Positions 1 through 11,649 of a stretch of DNA of 64,000 bases are shown one piece after another. This stretch comes from Entoloma clypeatum. Taxonomy: Eukaryota > Basidiomycota > Agaricomycetes > Agaricales > Entolomataceae. A program made the position numbers and the translations under genes. Within the stretch, counting starts at the first letter, position 1; the number at the start of each line of letters is the position of its first letter. The DNA lies in contig OY751491.1 of the NCBI GenBank assembly GCA_963565915.1, positions 3,038,001-3,102,000 on the forward strand, in the 5' to 3' direction. The notes under the pieces were generated by a model. That model was not told the DNA's origin. It made no database searches and saw only the letters and a list, made by a program, of their open reading frames with translations.

Positions 1-1106
1 GGCGTGGCCTCAAAGCTGTGGAGTACTCTGACCACGCACCGAGCTGTTTGAGATACTCTGCTTCTCCTCATCACGACCAAGAAAACCAACAAGCAACTGC
101 GGAAACTTCTGGTGCGCCTTTCTTGCGGATAACTCCATCCGTGTTTTTCTACGAACGCGGTGAAAAACGCAGCACTTCTCTGGTTGCAAGAAGTCGAGCA
201 GGCGTTGAAACTGGACCCCAAAGCAAAATCAACGGAAATGTCTAACCTCCCGACAACCTCCTGAGGCGCACCAGTCGATGTGTTTTCCATGATTCAGGTC
301 TGAAATCACAAAAACGGCTGGGGGGGCAACTCCTTGGCCTTCTTCGCCGACGGCACTCCTTCCTTCCTTCAGGCTCTGATACTTTCGTGAAAGCCCTGAT
401 TCCATTGACTTTATCAATTATTTATATGTTGCCCGACTCTAATTATATTCTAATCACAACTCCTTGTGGCGCACGATCATGATCGGCGGCGGCTACGACA
501 TCACTGACAATGTCAAGCCTAATTTATTATCGAAGGTCCCTGTCGCTACGCGAAGTCGAACAGCACACTGGATGCGACGAGGTTCATAAGGAGGGGAGTT
601 TTACGCGAACCATGAGATGAGGATCGGTTGGTTGAAATATCAATGTCGCCGTCACCGCCTATGACAGCACCGGATGTTGGTCCATCACCTCGCTGACAAA
701 AAATTACTTACGGAACGATGTCAACTAAGTATGTGCCTTCGTATAAGTTGAGCCACATTCCAGGTATTGTCAGTAATGACTTGCATAGCGATGACTTTGA
801 GCACCAACCAGGATCCTATAAAAACAGATGCATTGCCGAGCCAGAAGGGACAGCCGACAATACAGTACTGGTGGAGGGATAGCGGTGGGATGTAATGATG
901 GATATCGGACCGTCAGGCCAGACTACCGCATCCCGGGGAAAGAGGTCATCGGGACACATATCTATGACGGTGTCATGCGTAGATGTGAACCGCTGCGTCC
1001 ACGAAGACTATAAGTTACACTAACTAGTAAGTAGTCGAAGCATCAGCTCCTTGAATGTGGATGGTGATGTCAGAGGTCCCGCATTAGACGGAACCACATT
1101 CAGGGA
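1..1106. other. Left edge and region 3' of the velvet gene
   Basis: No gene can be modelled here. Around 170-244 on the plus strand there is a short coding-looking tail ending in a stop (reads LLWLQEVEQALKLDPKAK, then about 13 residues). It could be the last exon of a gene entering from the left, but I could not join it to an upstream exon in frame and do not recognise it. From about 250 to 1106 I see only short, unconvincing frames, and the 3' untranslated region of the minus-strand velvet gene is expected in the last part. Confidence 0.3.
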
Positions 1107-2407
1107 TCATCGATCATCGCTGTCACCATCTGCGTTATCTGCAGATGAATGTTTTCTTTTCCCGGTTTCGGTATATAGGGGGCTGATGCTTCGGGCTTCG
1201 CCTTTCTTTCTGCGTTTTCGTTCTGTTTCTCGAATGTTCAGTCGGACACCCCAGCGACCGAGTTGCTGCGATCATGCCGTTAAGTGGGTTTTGGATGTGC
1301 GAAAAATATAACACACCTTCGTGAGCTCCGTGGAAGCCTGCAATCCGGGGAACTCCTTTGTGGAGTAGACGCGAAAGATGCCTCCGTAGCATTGGGCCTG
1401 GATAGCCAGATCCGTGTGATTACGGGGTTTGGAAAATATATCGAAAACCCGGTATCGAAGGATAAATGAACCTTCTATTTTGACAGCCAGGTCCTTTGAT
1501 GGATTGGTTCCGTCATCGAACCGAGAGGTCTGAAAGTGCAGGGACTCACGGCGAAGACAAACATAACCGATTTTTGGCCTTGAAATTCTACAGTGACAGG
1601 CTGAACAAACGTTGCGCCGACCAAGTTGTGCGTCATTTTGGTGCTTTCTCTGACTGGATAACCGCCGGCATGGTAAACGACATCATCAGTGGGCAATGTC
1701 ATTTGAACAACATTGCATCCCGGGATTGCAGGCGGCGAAGAGTGAAGTACAGGGGAGTCCACAGTCCGCGCCCCTCTGTTGAATGAATCAGTGAAAGTGT
1801 AACCGCGTGAACTCGATTCTCCCGGAGAGCGGTTCGGAGAGGAAGGAATGACTGTCTGATCGTGAACATATTCGTTTGCCTGCGATCGCGGTGAATTTGT
1901 CAGACTGTCGCCCGGTTGATAAACTGGAAAGAGATCGACAGTGCAGAGAAGTCCCAAAACTTCAACTTCGCTTTCCGGTGTAGAATAATCAGTCCAGTGC
2001 CTATATTCGATATTGGGACGAGCATACTCATAGTCGGCTATTTCCTTCTGCGTTTCGTCACTTGTCCCAGCGTTGTGAACCCGGAATAAGCGCAGTTTGA
2101 CGACAGGTGGCGGGTCAAGTGGTCGCCGATCTACCCTGGCATATCTTGGGATGTGTGAGGTCACTCTTGTCACTCCGATCAAAGAGTCGAACGGCCGAGC
2201 GGTTTTTACTTACTTTCGCCCTAGACATGCTTGCTGGACTTCGTGCAGTTCTGCTCGGATGGTTTGACCAGCAAATTGGCCGGTCGCATAAGTGATGGGT
2301 TGATTTATCAGATCAGTTCCGTGGGAGTGGTGGATGGTGTGAGCGGTGGCGGGCGGCTCCGTGTATGCCGTCGCTGGAAGATGATAGTCCGACGAAACGT
2401 TATACAT
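1107..2407 (-). CDS. Velvet-domain transcriptional regulator (VelB-like)
   Basis: This encodes a fungal velvet factor, a DNA-binding regulator linking development and secondary metabolism, expected in cytoplasm and nucleus. Four exons fit: 2407-2214, 2144-1550, 1493-1317 and 1265-1107, giving 374 residues with all junctions in frame. The velvet fold is visible in two blocks. The first is at about residues 60-120 (RRPLDPPPVVKLRLF, then GLLCTVDLFPV). The second is at about 205-335 (MTHNLVGATFVQPV, VFADLAVKIEGSFILRYRVF, YSTKEFPGLQASTELTK, RWGVRLNIRETERKRRKK). Roughly 80 Ser/Pro-rich residues separate the blocks, an insertion typical of VelB-type members. The tail is basic then acidic and could hold a nuclear signal. 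The start is the first ATG in frame with the conserved GRKYARVDRR segment. VelB is preferred over VosA or VeA because of this split layout, but the subfamily is not certain. Confidence 0.88.
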
Positions 2408-4369
2408 GGTGAAGAGTGCAGATTAGACGATGACGACGTGACAGGCCGTCAAACCAGACAGGCTTTTAAGATGCAGACACGAACTACACCTGAATCTCAA
2501 ATAACAGAGTTTTCCGGGAGAAAGGCTTCATGATGGGGAAAGGACTCGGATGCAGATCGCCACCCGATGTAGCTACGGAAGCAAATTTACGTTCCGTTTC
2601 CCCTGATCACCACCTTTCGGTACCTCTGGAATCTCGCCGTGTCCAGGCTCTTCAACGCGAACGATAATAATCAACAGTTCATAAATCTTCCGACCTTTAT
2701 TACGTGGAGATAACGCCACAGCCACATTGTCCGAGCCATCGGCCATGTATCGGGCCGCTGCAAAGTTGGTGCTGCTGCTCGAGATCTCAATCATTAACCA
2801 GAACGACATACCAACGATCTTTGAGTAAGAAAATAATGTTCTCATGACACCGACGAGATCTCCCAAGTCGCTATTCCGAGTCGCATACAGTAAATCGGAG
2901 TAAGCGAATATATGTGTTCAGGAAAGAGCACACAATAAAGTGCCGACTCGGAAATGTTTTCGAAAATTGGTTGGAGCTTGCTTGGTCATGAAAACACGGG
3001 TCAGGTCGTGTCGATTTTCTTTTTCATCTCCAACACACAGGCATGCACTGTGTGAGGAGCATTTGGGATATGAACCGTAGTTTGACAATATAGGACGGCT
3101 CAGTTCGGCGTGCTTCTGGACTTGAACTGCGAGGGGGTACGGATTGCGAATGATATCTGTGTACCGGCTGAAAGAGGCGCCACGATTCCACCGCAAATCA
3201 AGACAGAAAGGATTCCCGAGTCGGATCTAGAAGTCAAGATCCTTGACCATATTTTGTGAGGTGAAGGAAACCTCAGCCTCTAGGAACCAGAACGGCGCCC
3301 GGTTAAAATGCCTTTTTGAAGCAAGCGTATATCAATGTCGGTTCCCCAGATCCGGTTTCAATGCTATTAATGAAGGGCATAGGGGCTGGCCTATGTATGT
3401 TTACCATTGGAGTGCATTATTGTGAATCGACTGGAAGGATCTCTCTTTCTCGGCGGAACAAGGCTCGCGCTGACGCATCCAGCATGGCAGATTGAATACA
3501 TCGTGCATCGGGTGAGGTATGACAGGCGGGTTCGTCGTTTGGTTTGAACTCGGAGATTGAGATTAGCACAGAGTCTAGATGGTGGCGAGCCCTAGATGAC
3601 GCCGATCCTCCGAGCTGAGACATGAGTTGGATATGCAGCAAATGAAAGATGTAGCATGTCGGACGCACCTAGTTGACTTGGTAGGTGACGTGACATGGTG
3701 GGCGTTGAGAGCTTTTGTTCAGAGATACCTTATCGGGTTTATCATGGAGGTGATGGCTTGGACCGAGTGGCTTTTGCGACAATAAGCACCATTTCTTTTC
3801 CCCTTGTTTTCGATGACGAAAGTAATATCTACTCACGTGGATCATGGACATTGGCAGATAGGTCGTGTTTAGAGCAAGGCACTAATATTCGGCAGCAGGC
3901 AGGTTAGTACGACAGAGGTGGCCGTGCCAAGTTAGGGGAATGCGATGCGCCACAGGAGAACCATAGAGCCGAAGAGAAAAATCCCCAGACAGTCAGCGGG
4001 TTTCAAGGCATACTCGAGTGGTTGGAAGATAAGAGCAGTGGTTTTGTTTCGCGGTTGTGGATGGATCTGATCGAGCTGCCAGTATTTCTGAGACTGGGAA
4101 GCTTGATGAAGGTGAAGAGATGGACGGTTTGCGACGGCAAGACGACTGGAAATGGGACAGACAGAATCGGGGAAAGCTCCGAGGGCTTCATGTTTTCCCC
4201 AGCAGAACTAGCGCAATGTTGTTCTCGTCGGATGGACTTGGCAAGGGCGGGTTTAGCCGAGGTGGCGGTGTTTTTGTGTGAACCTGTGGTTGTTACTCTC
4301 CGTCTGTCCGCGAGGCTGGTTGTTGCTCATCGCTGTCATCGTTCCCCTCAGACCCTCTCCCCGCCTCCG
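2408..4369. other. Intergenic region between velvet gene and FKS1
   Basis: Divergent upstream region of the velvet gene (minus) and the glucan synthase (plus), about 1.96 kb. Two open minus-strand stretches (about 2918-3196 and 2573-2866) look mildly coding, but they have no recognisable domain and could not be joined by a clean splice. The plus frame that is open from 4022 into the first FKS1 exon has no family support before 4370. No repeat or RNA gene was seen. Confidence 0.4.
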
Positions 4370-7300
4370 ATGCCTGCCCGCCCGGGGCCAATCAGCCAGG
4401 AAGGCTATCCATCCTCCTCTTCTTCCCCCACCAACGATCCCCACATCGACCCCTTCACCCAGCGCCGCTACTACGACAACGAGTCGGACGCTGACTATGG
4501 TCGCCGCGACACTTACGCCTCCGACAGCAGCAACACCGGTCCCCACGATCCCAACTTCTATGACCATAATGCGTACGATCCTTATCGTCAGTCATCCTTC
4601 CTGGCGCTTTGCCCCCAAGTCTCACATGTCAATCTTACGCAGCGCCTCAAGACACCGACTCGGACGTAGATGTCTACGCCCAGCAACCACCTTCGGCAGA
4701 GTCCTTAGGCCCCCATGGCCCAGGTCGTCCCGCCCACTCTGACTCCTCAACACCTGTTTACATGGACTACGGAGGGCCAGCAGGCGCCCGGGAGGCGTAT
4801 CCCGCATGGTCCAACGAGAGGCAAATTCCCCTTTCCAAAGAGGAAATCGAGGATGTTTTTCTCGACCTCACACAAAAATTTGGTTTCCAACGGGATTCCA
4901 TGCGAAATATGGTGCGTTACTCCTCTGATGCTTGACTTCGTCACTTTGTGGAGCTTGTTGGGTATGCTGTGGTCGTAGCTTTGTTCGAGGACCTCATGTC
5001 CTCGGACGTCGTTTGGTCTCGATTTGAGCGAGCGCTGACGGTCTTTTGCAGTTCGATTTCCTCATGCAGCTACTGGACAGTCGAGCATCACGCATGTCGC
5101 CCAATCAAGCTCTTCTGACCTTGCACGCAGACTATATTGGTGGTCATCACGCAAACTACCGGAAGTGGTACTTTGCCGCACAACTTGATCTTGACGATGC
5201 AATTGGCCAGGTACAAAATCCCGGGTTGAATCGTCTCAAGTCCAAACGTGGCAAGGGCGACAAGCGATCGGCTTATGAAAAGTCGCTCAACACCGCTCTC
5301 GAACGATGGCGCCAAGCGATGCATAGCATGTCGCAGTACGACCGCCTCCGGCAGATCGCGCTCTACCTTCTATGTTGGGGCGAAGCCGCCCAAGTTCGCT
5401 TCGTTCCCGAGTGCTTATGTTTTATCTTCAAATGTGCCGATGATTACTACCGGTCACCCGAATGTCAACAGCGTGTGGACCCCGTTCCCGAAGGCTTATA
5501 TTTGAGAGCCGTCATCAAGCCTCTCTATAGATTTATACGTGATCAAGGGTACGAGGTCGTCGATGGCAAGTTTGTCAGGAGGGAAAGGGACCACGAGGCG
5601 ATCATAGGGTATGATGATGTCAATCAATTGTTCTGGTACCCTGAAGGCATCGCACGTATCGTATTGAATGACAAGGTTTGATCGACACTCTGATTCTGAA
5701 CACGATAACAACTTATCTTTTTGGCCTGTCAACAGACACGTCTCGTCGATATCGCTCCGGCCAAACGGTTCATGAAATTCGATCGGATAGATTGGAATCG
5801 TGCCTTCTTTAAGACGTACTACGAGAAGCGCTCTTTTGGCCACCTCCTCGTTAATTTCAACCGCATCTGGGTCATTCATATTTCCATGTTCTTTTTCTAC
5901 ACTGCATTCAACTCACCCAGCATATTCGCTGTCAATGGCCGTCCATCTCCCGCTATGACATGGAGTGCAACCGCCCTCGGTGGCGCCGTAGCTACCGTCA
6001 TCATGATCCTCGCCACCCTCGCGGAGTTTTCTTACATACCAATAACATGGAACAACTCGTCTCATCTCACTCGTCGACTTGTGTTTCTCCTGGTTACACT
6101 AGGTTTAACATGCGGCCCCACATTCTACATTGCCATCGCCGAGCATAGCCCCTCTGGAGGTGGGGGATCCCTGGCACTCATTCTCGGCATCGTACAATTC
6201 TTCATATCGGCCATCGCCACCATTTTGTTTGCCACAATGCCTTCAGGCCGAATGTTTGGAGATCGCGTAGCAGGAAAGAGCAGGAAGTATCTCGCAAGTC
6301 AAACTTTCACCGCCTCTTATCCTAGTCTTGGAAAGAAACAGCGTCTCGCGTCCATTGGGCTCTGGTTCCTTGTGTTCGGGTGCAAATTTACTGAATCCTA
6401 TTTCTACCTCACCCTGTCTTTCAAAGACCCGATTAGGGTAATGGTAGGGATGAAGATTCAAGGTTGCAACGATAAATTGTTTGGGGCTGCGCTCTGCAGG
6501 AATCAAGCAGCGTTCACCTTGACGATCATGTACCTCATGGACTTGGTGCTCTTCTTCCTGGACACGTTTTTGTGGTACATCATCTGGAACACGGTGTACA
6601 GTATTGGAAGGAGTTTTGCACTGGGTTTGTCGATCTGGACCCCCTGGAAGGACATATACACGAGGTTGCCGAAGAGAATTTATGCCAAATTGCTAGCAAC
6701 GGGTGATATGGAGGTTAAGTATAAACCGAAGGTGTGTCTCTCATGGGTGGTTTCGCAATCTGATGCTGAAGTCCAATCAGGTCTTGGTTTCCCAAATTTG
6801 GAATGCAATCATCATCTCCATGTACAGGGAACACTTGCTCTCGATAGACCACGTCCAGAAGCTCCTTTACCACCAAGTCGACACCGGCGCAGGTGGTCGA
6901 CGATCTTTGCGCGCCCCGCCGTTCTTCATCTCCCAGGGCGATCAAGCCCTTAAAGGCGAATTCTTCCCTCCAGGAAGCGAGGCTGAGCGGAGGATCTCGT
7001 TCTTTGCACAGAGTCTGACAACAGATATTCCTCCTCCTTTACCGGTGGATGCGATGCCGACGTTCACGGTTCTGACGCCACACTACAGCGAAAAAGCATG
7101 TTCATCTTTCCTACTCTGCTTAGGAGATGGCTCATTTACCTTTGCCAGACTCTTCTCTCTCTCCGTGAAATCATTCGTGAAGAAGATCAGAACCAGCGCG
7201 TCACTTTGCTAGAATACCTCAAACAGCTCCACCCTATTGAGTGGGAGAACTTCGTCAAAGATACGAAGATTCTCGCTGAAGAATCCGCAATGTTCAATGG

Positions 7301-10300
7301 ACCTAATCCATTCGCAGGTGATGAGAAGGGCCAATCCAAGACGGACGATCTCCCCTTCTACTTCATTGGTTTCAAGACTGCCGCGCCTGAGTTCACTCTT
7401 CGCACCCGTATCTGGGCATCATTGCGAGCACAGACGCTGTATAGGACCGTATCGGGGATGATGAATTACTCCAAAGCAATCAAGCTCCTTTATCGGGTGG
7501 AGAATCCTGAGGTTGTCCAATTGTTTGGGGGGAACACCGACAAGCTTGAAAGGGAGCTCGAGAGGATGGCGCGGAGAAAATTCAAATTTGTCGTGTCGAT
7601 GCAGCGCTATTCCAAGTTCAACAAGGAGGAGCACGAGAACGTCGAATTTCTTCTACGGGCATATCCCGATCTGCAAATTGCGTATCTTGAAGAAGAACCG
7701 CCCAGGAAGGAGGGTGGGGACCCGAGGATTTATTCGGCGCTTATTGACGGGCATAGCGAGTTTATTCCCGAGACAGGCAAGAGGCGGCCCAAATTCCGGA
7801 TTGAGCTGCCGGGTAATCCAATTCTTGGGGACGGCAAGTCGGATAATCAAAATCATGCGATCATATTCTACCGTGGAGAGTATCTACAGCTCATCGACGC
7901 CAACCAGGACAATTACCTTGAAGAATGTCTCAAGATTCGCAATATCCTTGGGGAATTTGAGGAGTATGCCGTCTCGAATCAAAGCCCCTATGCGCAATGG
8001 GGACACAAGGATTTCCAGGGGTCACCTGTGGCAATCGTTGGGGCGAGAGAGTACATCTTTTCGGAGAACATCGGTATTCTGGGTGATCTTGCAGCTGGAA
8101 AGGAGCAGACATTCGGAACACTCGCTGCGAGGTCTATGGCATGGATCGGGGGTAAATTGCATTATGGACATCCGGATTTCTTGAATGGTCTCTACATGAC
8201 AACTCGTGGGGGCGTCTCGAAGGCGCAAAAGGGCTTACACCTCAACGAGGATATCTATGCAGGAATGAATGCGTTTGGAAGAGGGGGAAGGATCAAGCAT
8301 ACGGAGTATTATCAATGCGGCAAGGGGAGAGACTTGGGCTTCGGGACGATTCTGAATTTCCAGACAAAGATTGGAACTGGAATGGGGGAACAGATGTTGA
8401 GTCGAGAGTATTACTACCTGGGGACACAGCTGCCGATAGACAGGTTCCTGACCTTTTACTATGGACATCCGGGCTTCCATATCAACAATATGCTGGTGAT
8501 TTTGTCGGTTCAGGTGTTCATTGTCACTCGTGCGTCCCTTCCTTCCATTCAATTCTTATTCCCTGTTTGTTGATGAACTTGTTTGGTTTCTGAACAGTGG
8601 TATTCTTGGGTACCTTGAACTCGCAGCTTGTCATTTGTAAGTATACAGCCTCGGGGCAGTTCATCGGAGGACAGGGAGGGTGTTATAATCTTGTGCCTGT
8701 GTTCGACTGGATCACCCGATGCATTATTAGTATCTTCCTCGTCTTCATGATTTCATTCCTACCTCTCTTTCTTCAAGGTGCGATTTTGACTACCTGTTGG
8801 ATTCCTCATTCTTATTTATCGACCCTAGAACTGGTTGAGAGGGGTACCTGGAAGGCAATTTTCCGACTTGCGAAGCAGTTTGGCTCCCTCTCTCCCGTCT
8901 TTGAGATTTTCTCGACTCAGATTTACACACATTCAATTCTCAGCAATCTTACGCTTGGAGGCGCAAGATATATTGCTACTGGTCGTGGCTTTGCGACGAC
9001 AAGAATCTATTTCAGCATCCTGTTCTCTCGATTTGCTGGCCCAAGTATCTACCTTGGCATGCGCACGCTGATTTCTCTCACTTACGTCACGTTGGCTATG
9101 TGGACGCCCTACCTGATTTATTTCTGGATTTCCGTCCTGGCGCTGTGCATTGCTCCGTTCCTGTTCAATCCGCATCAATTTGTTTTCTCTGATTTTATCA
9201 TTGATTATCGGTTCGTACTAATCGAGTCACTCTTGACTGCATTGATGCTCACTTCGGCTTGACAGGGAATTCTTGAGATGGATGTCTCGTGGTAATTCTA
9301 GGTCCCACAACAACTCCTGGATCGGATATTGTCGCCTCTCCCGTACTATGATCACGGGGTACAAGAAAAAGAGGCTTGGACACCCATCAGAAAAACTCTC
9401 CGGAGATGTTCCCCGCGCGGGTTGGCGGGCTGTCCTATTCTCGGAGGTCATCTTCCCGATGATTATGGCAATCTTGTTCACGATTGCATACCTATTTGTC
9501 AAGTCATTCCCGGGGCCAAACGGACAACAGCCCCCAAGTGCTTTGATTCGCATCGCAGTCATCTCCTTGGGTCCTATTGTGTTGAACGCAGCCGTCCTGT
9601 TGACGCTTTTCATTATCTCATTATTCCTTGGACCCATGCTCGATCCTGTTTTCCCGAGATTTGGCTCCATGATTGCGTTCATCGCGCATATGCTTGGCGT
9701 TCTTGGTATGGTTGGGTTCTTCGAGTTCCTGGTGAGTGATGCCAACCTTTTTGGAACTCAAAACCTGATATCCTGACCTAGTGGTTTTTGGAACACTGGG
9801 ACGCCTCGCATGCGGTGCTCGGACTAATAGCTGTGATTGCGATCCAACGATCCATTCACAAAATCCTCATCTCCGTGTTCCTTTCGCGTGAGTTCAAGCA
9901 TGATGAGACGAACCGCGCATGGTGGACTGGTAGATGGTATGGCCGCGGGCTCGGTTCACATGTCATGTCACAACCTGCGCGCGAATTTTTGGTCAAGATC
10001 ATCGAATTGTCGTTGTGGAGCTCTGATCTCATCCTCGGTCACCTGCTCTTATTCATGCTAACACCACCTATTTTAATTCCTTATTTCGATCGCTTCCATG
10101 CCACCATATTGTGTGAGTTACTTTCAATCTTGCTCCACAGGTTTACTGATACATGTCTTGCTTCCAGTCTGGCTTCGCCCTTCGAAGCAGATTCGTGCAC
10201 CACTCTTCTCGATCAAACAAAAGAGACAACGTCGTTGGCTAGTAAGTACCTTCCCTGTCAATTCATTTCGAGTTCATAACGATGACTACTAGGTAATCAA

Positions 10301-10467
10301 ATACGGCATCATATACATGTTCATCATCATCATTTTCATCGCGCTCGTTCTTTTGCGTAAGTCCTTTCCCGACTGGTACCATACGAATCTGATTTACCTG
10401 ACATGATTCAGCTGCTCTGTTCCGCACTACTCTACATTTCCAATGCACACTCTGTGACAACTTATAA
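4370..10467 (+). CDS. FKS1: 1,3-beta-glucan synthase catalytic subunit (FKS1/GLS family)
   Basis: This plasma-membrane enzyme polymerises UDP-glucose into the 1,3-beta-glucan of the cell wall and is controlled by Rho1. Twelve exons fit: 4370-4586, 4643-4911, 5052-5675, 5736-6731, 6781-7095, 7149-8529, 8598-9210, 9266-9731, 9782-10112, 10168-10241, 10293-10356 and 10412-10467. They sum to 1801 residues, close to other FKS proteins. The N-terminus is acidic and disordered. The FKS1 domain follows ([20 protein letters not shown], near residue 265). Next come a first membrane cluster (residues about 400-700), the large cytosolic glucan synthase domain ([42 protein letters not shown]) and a second membrane cluster to the end. 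The intron at 7096-7148 begins with GC, not GT, and its removal is needed to keep frame across the conserved LTPHYSEK / [13 protein letters not shown] junction. The start is the ATG opening the Pro/Ser-rich leader. Confidence 0.96.
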
Positions 10468-11649
10468 GGACCTTAATATTCCACGAACTTTTTAGATATT
10501 GTACTGAGAACTTTTGATTTTCGTATCTGGTACTAGGATATTCTCATGGACATGTTTACGTTCAACAGTCTCATTCAGACTCGCGAGATCACACTTAACG
10601 CAGGACACTTATTGTATACCTATAAATCAATACGAGACGTGTTTCACTGTCTTTGAGTGCAGCAAAGTAGTGGGGAAGCATATTGTTATTAGATGTTGGT
10701 CCCTCAGCTATATGGTGAATGAGTGTTATTGATGTCAGCATGCCAGTGGGTCGGCCTGCCTGATTTAAGAGCACGCAGCATCCGTCTTATACAACTCAGT
10801 CTAAGTTTCTATTCAACCACAAACCCGGCAAGAGTGGATTCAACTGGCCCGATGTACCGACGTGCTTCTAACAGGTTTCCCGGACGCTCCCCTATATGTT
10901 CGGCCTAGATTTTTAGCCCATTTTTGATGCAACGTATTGAGAATTTGAGATGATTTACACAAAAGGAAATCTGTTATTTTTCTTTTTTCTTCTAAAAAAT
11001 CGCGCTTTGCGTTCCGTTGCCACCGATGCCCTCCACGGCGGGCTGCCCATCGGTTCGACGCGGATCCTCAGTTCGTCATCACCAATAGGTACCGAGAAAT
11101 TGTCACAAACTTGGTCACCCCAGGCTCAAAACCCCAACCCTCTTCGCATAATCATTGCCAGAGATCCTCAAACTTGGACAAGGAAATGGCCGTTTTTGGG
11201 CCCTCAAATCCCCAAAATTGGGCCGAACATATATGGGAGCGTCCTGTGCTGTTCGCGCTTGCTTGACTATCTGAAGGAGTACCCATTGTAAGCCTTCGTC
11301 GTGAGTGTACAACGGTGGTGGACCCAAAGTGGCCTGTCTAACAGGCGGCTGTGCCTTATCTCTTGACTCGATGTTATGGTTTTTGAACAGTCCAAGGTTG
11401 TCGTGTCATCAACATGGTCTACCGCGAGTTACGAGGTCTTTCATTCATTTGGTTTTATTGGATATTATATCTGATAATATTGTGCTCGATAGTGAATCGA
11501 GCATACGAGCGGGAGACCAACCCAAAGTATGGCGTCATACGGAAGCCACGGCGTTAGTCATCATAGGAATATGATTTTCAACACGACCACGTGACGCCGC
11601 GTTTTGTGACTGTGACATTGATTGCACTTCTTATGAACATTCGCCGTCC
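10468..11649. other. Intergenic region after FKS1
   Basis: FKS1 3' flank followed by the promoter side of the SAP-like gene, about 1.2 kb. It contains T-rich runs near 10970-11000 and no open frame with recognisable content. No repeat, tRNA or clear regulatory element was identified. Confidence 0.4.

Noticed and set aside
4022..4369. Open plus-strand frame upstream of the chosen FKS1 start
   Set aside because: It is in frame with exon 1, but its sequence (Cys/Arg/Leu-rich) does not look like the usual acidic FKS N-terminus. The ATG at 4370 gives a typical leader.
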